Source: Planctomycetota bacterium
GTDB lineage: Bacteria; Planctomycetota; PUPC01; JACPCR01
DNA: 10,773 nucleotides
Reading direction: 5' to 3'
Assembly: GCA_030740295.1 (NCBI GenBank)
Contig: JASLXP010000338.1
Span: 1-10,773, forward strand
Each line of letters begins with the position of its first letter. The first letter of the stretch is position 1. Both the position numbers and the translations under genes were made by a program. The notes under the pieces are model-generated. The model searched no databases, was not told where the DNA came from, and saw nothing but the letters and a program-made list of their open reading frames with translations. Shown here one piece after another: positions 6,998-10,773 of this stretch.

Positions 6998-8086
6998 TTA
7001 CAGATCGGATATCTTCACGGGTACTCCGGTTTCGTAACAGCGTCTCGCGGCGAAGACCACCTGGTGCGTTTTGATGGCGTCTTCGAAATTGCAGTGCGAT
7101 TCACGGTCGTTGCGGATGCAGTCGACAAAATGATCCAGTTGGCCCTGGAAGGGATGGTGCGTTACATCGGAACTGTCGGGACAGATGGCCGTCAGCTCTA
7201 CCCAGTCCTGCTGTCCGGGAAACTTGTGCGACCACACTTTGTTGTTCTTGACCGAACCTTTGTCTCCGAAAACTTCGATTGGGAATGTGTAGGGCTGGAT
7301 GCACTCGAAGTTTGCTGACACCTTTCCGAGCACACCATTCGAGAAACGTACGAGGGCCATTTCGAGGCCCGGATACTCGAGCGGCTCGCCTTCGTGCCAG
7401 GTGTTGGCTACCGGGTCGTATTGGTTCGTCGAAGCTCCGCGCTTCCCTCCTTCCCAGGCAAAGACCTCGACCGGGTCGGCCGCTTCAAACTCGCCTGGCG
7501 CTGCGAACCAGCGCAGAGCATCGATGGCATGGCACCCACCGGTTAGAAGGGCACTTCCGCCCATTTCCTTTGTGCGGCCCACAGAGAAGCCTCCCCACCA
7601 ATCGCCGCAATAGCTCTGGTAGTCTGTCTCGACGCAGTATATCTCGCCGAAAGTGCCGTCGGCTGTCATTTTCTTTATCGTCTGAAACAGCGGGTTCCAG
7701 CGCAGAACGAAGCTGACGATGGTTTTTACGCCGGCTACCTGAATGGCCTCCCGCATCGCATGTATTTCTGCGAGCGACTGGGCCACGGGCTTCTCGATCA
7801 CGATGTGCTTGCCGGCCTGCGCAGCCTTGATCGTATTGTCCGCGTGGACGTGCTGGGGCGTGCAAACGGAAACGATGTCCACACCGGAATGGCTCAGCCC
7901 TTTTTCGTAGTCATCGAAGCACGGAACATCAAGGTCCGATTCCGCTGCTCTCTTTTCAGCGCTCGCCAGGGTCCGACTCGATATGGCTGCGACCTCAGCG
8001 TGCGGGTTATTCTTGAAAGCATTGATGTGCTGGGTTGATACCCATCCGGCGCCGTGAATGAGAACGCCAAGTTTTTCGGCTGACAT
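6998..8086 (-). CDS. Gfo/Idh/MocA family NAD(P)-dependent oxidoreductase
   Basis: 362 residues, the normal family length. An N-terminal Rossmann fold starts VLIHGAGWVSTQH (glycine motif at 11-17), with SVCTPQHVHA (73-82) closing the nucleotide site. EKP at 98-100 contains the catalytic Lys (K99). GGCHAIDALRW (183-193) supplies the His and Asp of the active site (H186, D189). The C-terminal part is the family's alpha/beta substrate domain. These cytoplasmic enzymes oxidise or reduce sugars, inositols, amino sugars or related polyols; the substrate cannot be assigned. The start is well supported: AGGAG (8098..8094) lies 7 nt before the ATG. It is the first gene of a minus-strand set with the AKR-like and URO-D genes. 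A long palindromic element and a small hairpin lie directly upstream. Confidence 0.92.
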   Translation of the reverse strand: MSAEKLGVLIHGAGWVSTQHINAFKNNPHAEVAAISSRTLASAEKRAAESDLDVPCFDDYEKGLSHSGVDIVSVCTPQHVHADNTIKAAQAGKHIVIEKPVAQSLAEIHAMREAIQVAGVKTIVSFVLRWNPLFQTIKKMTADGTFGEIYCVETDYQSYCGDWWGGFSVGRTKEMGGSALLTGGCHAIDALRWFAAPGEFEAADPVEVFAWEGGKRGASTNQYDPVANTWHEGEPLEYPGLEMALVRFSNGVLGKVSANFECIQPYTFPIEVFGDKGSVKNNKVWSHKFPGQQDWVELTAICPDSSDVTHHPFQGQLDHFVDCIRNDRESHCNFEDAIKTHQVVFAARRCYETGVPVKISDL

Positions 8087-8122
8087 CTGTAATCTCCTTA
8101 TCTCTCTGGTTTACGAGTCCTC

Positions 8123-8140
8123 CAGAACGGAGTCGTTCTG
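8123..8140. other. Perfect 7-bp hairpin in the leader of the Gfo/Idh/MocA gene
   Basis: CAGAACG (8123-8129) and CGTTCTG (8134-8140) pair perfectly around a 4-nt loop. The hairpin lies 37 bp upstream of the start codon at 8086 and just outside the left arm of the large inverted repeat. It has no T-tract, so it is not a typical terminator; an operator or leader structure is possible. Confidence 0.4.
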
Positions 8141-8145
8141 ACGGA

Positions 8146-8361
8146 TTTCAGGGGCGAAGCCCCGGGCCGTTTGCCTAGCTAGCCCAGCCCAACGGGCTGG
8201 GTGAATGGTACAAAGATTTGAAAAGGGGCAACGCCCCGGTCATTTATAAGGAGGCCATTCATTGGGGCAAATGACCGGGGCGTTGCCCCTAACATGATCT
8301 GCCCGAAAACCCAGCCCGTTGGGCTGGGCTAGGCAAACGGCCCGGGGCTTTGCCCCTGAAA
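8146..8361. repeat. 216-bp nested inverted-repeat element (MITE/REP-like)
   Basis: The outer arms are 8146-8202 and 8309-8361. They are inverted copies with one mismatch in 53 positions and a 4-nt CTAG insertion in the left arm. Inside, a second perfect 22-bp inverted repeat is at 8224-8245 and 8269-8290. Each arm is itself built of short hairpins: GGGGC-GAA-GCCCC, CAGCCC-AAC-GGGCTG, and GGGGC-AAC-GCCCC in the inner arms. The sequence is non-coding. No target-site duplication is obvious at the ends. The design suggests a non-autonomous mobile or REP-type element; copies elsewhere in the genome would confirm it. It lies between the propeller protein gene (stop 8536) and the Gfo/Idh/MocA gene (start 8086). 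Confidence 0.8.
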
Positions 8362-8535
8362 ATTGTCATCCAAACCCGTAAGAGTGCCCTCGTCTCGGCC
8401 TACTGGGCGCGGCCGCGATCATACTGAAAACTACCAACGGTCTGTAGCGTGGGCTTTCAAGACTACACGGCCTCTTCATTTCGATTAACACAATGTAACG
8501 CCGACCGGCAGACCGTATTACGATGAGAACTGCAA
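8362..8535. other. Non-coding spacer downstream of the propeller protein gene
   Basis: No supported gene was seen on either strand. An imperfect palindrome at 8495-8521 lies 15 nt after the stop codon of the propeller gene but has a bulged stem and no T-tract, so termination there is not convincing. A TATGAT hexamer on the minus strand near 8419-8424 lacks a good -35 box. Confidence 0.4.
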
Positions 8536-10773
8536 TCATTCTGACCTGAACAACTTCACGTCACCCTTATCAGTGGCCAGGAGAGCGCCCCTTCGGTGGT
8601 CTGATTCGTCGAGTGCGGTGATGCAGGTGGGCGCGCCGTTGACTCTGTCCTTGCGAATGACGTTGCCTTTGCCGTCCAGCGCCAGAACTGTGCCGTCTTC
8701 GCAGCCTGTGATGATCCACGGTGTAATTCCGGCGGGGGCAGATTCATCCGCGTGCATGACCTTCATTACTGTCGCCGGACTGGGGAGGCGCCTGGCCCAG
8801 ACTTTATTGCATTGGTAGTCGAGCGCGAGGATCAAGCTGCTGGAGGTGGCGGAGATGATCTCTTTCTTGCCGTCGCCATCGAGGTCCGCGATGTCCAGGT
8901 CGCGCATGTTTTTATACGGGATGCGTTCCCCCGGTCCGAAGCTCACGTCGTGGATCGGCTCGCCTGCCGCGGTGTAGACGGTGATTCGGTTCCATGCGCC
9001 GTTCATATCGGTGATGACTTCTCTGACCCCGTCGCCGTCGAGGTCTTCGTAGAGAATGTGCTGCCGGCTCATATTCGACCAGCCGCGCATGAAGTAGTGC
9101 CCTGACGGAACCGAGAGGAAGCCGCCTTCACCGGGTGTCACATTCCGATTGTTGATGATGCGGACGGCTCCGTGCCCCGCGTATTTTTTGGCTGCGAGCA
9201 GGTTCAGGCTGCCGTCGGGTCCGTCAACGATGGTGAAGTGCGAGACCTTGCCCCAGAACTGCGGCATGCGCTTGATAAGATTTCCGCTCTCGTCGAGGAT
9301 TTCGAGGGTGCATGCGCTCCCCACGAATGCCTGGCTCTTGCCATCGAGGAAGAGGCCCGTGTGAACACCGTGGATGCCCTCGTGTCCGGGAGCGGATTTG
9401 AACCAGTACGTCTTCGCAGCCCGGAAGACGGCAGGATCCATTTCGGATGTGAAGACCCACTTGCGCTTGCCCGCGCGGTCGAAAGCGATCACCTGTTCAT
9501 CGGCACAGCCAGCGAGGAGTAGTTCGTGCTCTGCCCACCAGCGAAGCATCCTGATGTTGCCGTCGGCTTCGAGCGTTCCCATCGGTTCACCGTTCGGCGC
9601 GAGCCGGTGGATGGTCTTGCCTTCGACGGCGCAGATGACGCGGCCGCCAGCTTCCGGGATGGTGATGAGATCCACGACCGGGCCTCCGACGTCAGCCGTG
9701 AAATCAGTCCGTAGAGGGGGAACGGCAACTGAAGGTTCTGCGGTGGCGGAAGAGTCAGTCTTGTTCCGCGCAACCTGAGCTGATCTTAGAAGAGCCTGCA
9801 GGCGCGCCTTGGTGTCCTGAAGCGTCTGGGCCACAGGAAAAACGTCTTCGATCTTGTGCCGACCGGGGGTGATTGTGATGGCAATAAGGCCGTTTTCCTC
9901 AGCAGCGATCTCTCGCCCGTCAACGCGGATATCTTGAGGGACAGCGGCCAACTCGATGGTGGTATCCTTCTCCGCGAGCAGTTCGATCCGGCCCGAGGCG
10001 AAGTCCCAGTCGATATCAACCGGAGTTTCAGAGCGGGCAAGCGTTGCAGCGACGCCGGCCTTTTTCAGCCCTTTGCCGAACAGGTGCGTTGCCGCGAGCA
10101 CGGCCAGATCTGCCTCAATGCCTTCATACTCTCCAGCCACGGCGATCGCTGCTTCGGGGAGAGCCAGCGCGGCAGCGTTGGGAGCAATCCTTGAACACGC
10201 AGCCTGTCTTGCCGGGTCCTTCGGGTTCGGGGCGATGGCCGTAAAAAATATCTGCTGCTTACTTTTCTGACCGGGACCGTGCCATTCCATGGTCGTGATG
10301 GCGTGGCGTGAAGTGGTCTCGACCGGATCGGAAAGGCACACATCCCACGTGTCATCGCGATGCACGTCTTCGGCGGTAAAGGCGTCGGATTTGATACTCA
10401 CTCCCCCGAGCGGCACGTAGCATTTCTCGCGCGGAGGCGTCGTGGCAATCGTCTCAACGCGGAGCCGGTGCTCACCGGCCGCGAGGTCGAACTGTCCCAG
10501 GTCCACGCGCAGCTTCTTCACCCCGCTCTCGTAAAGGTCGTAGCTTTTTTCACCCACGTGTTTGCCGTCGAGGGTTAGCCGGACGACTCCGCGGTCTCCG
10601 TACTTCAGGAGATCGACAAACACTTGGCCCGCCGCCTTTTTCGGCAGTATGAACGGCAATTCCAGCCACTGGCCAGGTTGCCTGCTTCTCATCAGCATAA
10701 TGTCGTAGCCGTGCAGCCTGACTGTCGCGTCGCTCGTCTGCATGTTCGTCTCGCAGTCGGCCAGTACGGCGCG
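8536..10773 (-). CDS. Large exported-type protein with beta-sandwich modules and an FG-GAP/VCBS beta-propeller, 5' end outside window
   Basis: 735 residues from the first in-window Met, but the frame is open for ten more codons (RAVLADCETN) to the right edge and family-like sequence continues, so the true N-terminus is outside. Residues 8-100 form a beta-sandwich resembling carbohydrate-binding or golvesin/CBM-type modules (QWLELPFILP, then GEHRLRVETI). Residues 145-300 are beta-rich (ITTMEWHGPG, IFFTAIAP, VDIDWDF, TPGRHKIEDV) and recall the C-terminal sheet of heparinase-like proteins. A linker follows (about 325-345). From 346 a propeller runs to the end. It contains two Ca-binding DxDGDG loops at 567-572 and 620-625 (DLDGDG), and PQQ-type blades such as GTVLALDGKGN. 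No enzyme motif is visible in the part seen. A cell-surface polysaccharide-binding or -degrading role is likely from the domains; a catalytic domain may lie upstream. It is separated by 449 bp from the next gene. Confidence 0.75.
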   Translation of the reverse strand, partial: RAVLADCETNMQTSDATVRLHGYDIMLMRSRQPGQWLELPFILPKKAAGQVFVDLLKYGDRGVVRLTLDGKHVGEKSYDLYESGVKKLRVDLGQFDLAAGEHRLRVETIATTPPREKCYVPLGGVSIKSDAFTAEDVHRDDTWDVCLSDPVETTSRHAITTMEWHGPGQKSKQQIFFTAIAPNPKDPARQAACSRIAPNAAALALPEAAIAVAGEYEGIEADLAVLAATHLFGKGLKKAGVAATLARSETPVDIDWDFASGRIELLAEKDTTIELAAVPQDIRVDGREIAAEENGLIAITITPGRHKIEDVFPVAQTLQDTKARLQALLRSAQVARNKTDSSATAEPSVAVPPLRTDFTADVGGPVVDLITIPEAGGRVICAVEGKTIHRLAPNGEPMGTLEADGNIRMLRWWAEHELLLAGCADEQVIAFDRAGKRKWVFTSEMDPAVFRAAKTYWFKSAPGHEGIHGVHTGLFLDGKSQAFVGSACTLEILDESGNLIKRMPQFWGKVSHFTIVDGPDGSLNLLAAKKYAGHGAVRIINNRNVTPGEGGFLSVPSGHYFMRGWSNMSRQHILYEDLDGDGVREVITDMNGAWNRITVYTAAGEPIHDVSFGPGERIPYKNMRDLDIADLDGDGKKEIISATSSSLILALDYQCNKVWARRLPSPATVMKVMHADESAPAGITPWIITGCEDGTVLALDGKGNVIRKDRVNGAPTCITALDESDHRRGALLATDKGDVKLFRSE

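Noticed and set aside
8146..8361. CRISPR array or riboswitch in the repeat-rich spacer
   Set aside because: The repeats are inverted rather than direct and regularly spaced, with no spacers; no known riboswitch core was recognised.
8495..8521. Imperfect palindrome just after the propeller gene as a terminator
   Set aside because: The stem has a 2-nt bulge, the inner loop would be too tight, and there is no T-tract on the minus strand.

Overview
The window looks like a piece of an uncultured, heterotrophic, polysaccharide-degrading bacterium, probably of the Planctomycetes/Lentisphaerae/Verrucomicrobia or Hydrogenedentes type. This is inferred from gene content: a heparinase II/III-like protein, a GH42-like protein, a Gfo/Idh/MocA oxidoreductase, a divergent URO-D protein, and large exported proteins with carbohydrate-binding, PA14 and FG-GAP/beta-propeller modules. 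No rRNA, tRNA, CRISPR array or recognisable transposase gene was seen.

Layout, left to right. (a) 1-160: a near-consensus promoter on the minus strand and the probable first codons of a gene leaving the window. (b) 160-1995, minus: a membrane-anchored protein with a pseudopilin-like N-terminus, a CBM-like middle and a C-terminal PA14-like module. (c) 2288-3649, minus: the C-terminal two thirds of a GH42/beta-galactosidase-like protein that lacks most of its TIM barrel. (d) 3732-4814, plus: the C-terminal half of a heparinase II/III-like protein, lacking its alpha-helical toroid. (e) 4842-8086, minus: three probably cytoplasmic enzymes in the order Gfo/Idh/MocA dehydrogenase, AKR-like TIM-barrel protein, URO-D-like protein. 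(f) 8087-8535: a long spacer holding a 216-bp nested inverted-repeat element. (g) 8536 to the right edge, minus: a large beta-sandwich plus beta-propeller protein whose 5' end lies outside the window.

Three observations stand out. First, genes (c) and (d) meet head-to-head at about 3660-3731 and both lack their N-terminal catalytic domain, so this is either a rearrangement breakpoint or an assembly chimera. Second, the 67-bp gap between the AKR-like and URO-D genes preserves the last codons of a second, otherwise deleted, Gfo/Idh/MocA gene. Third, a composite palindromic element sits just 60 bp upstream of the intact Gfo/Idh/MocA gene.

Working together (inference): the surface or exported proteins would bind and cut a sulfated or uronic-acid polysaccharide, and the dehydrogenase, AKR-like and URO-D-like trio may process a sugar or methylated product inside the cell. 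No individual substrate can be assigned from sequence alone, and I do not see a clearly new defence or mobile system.
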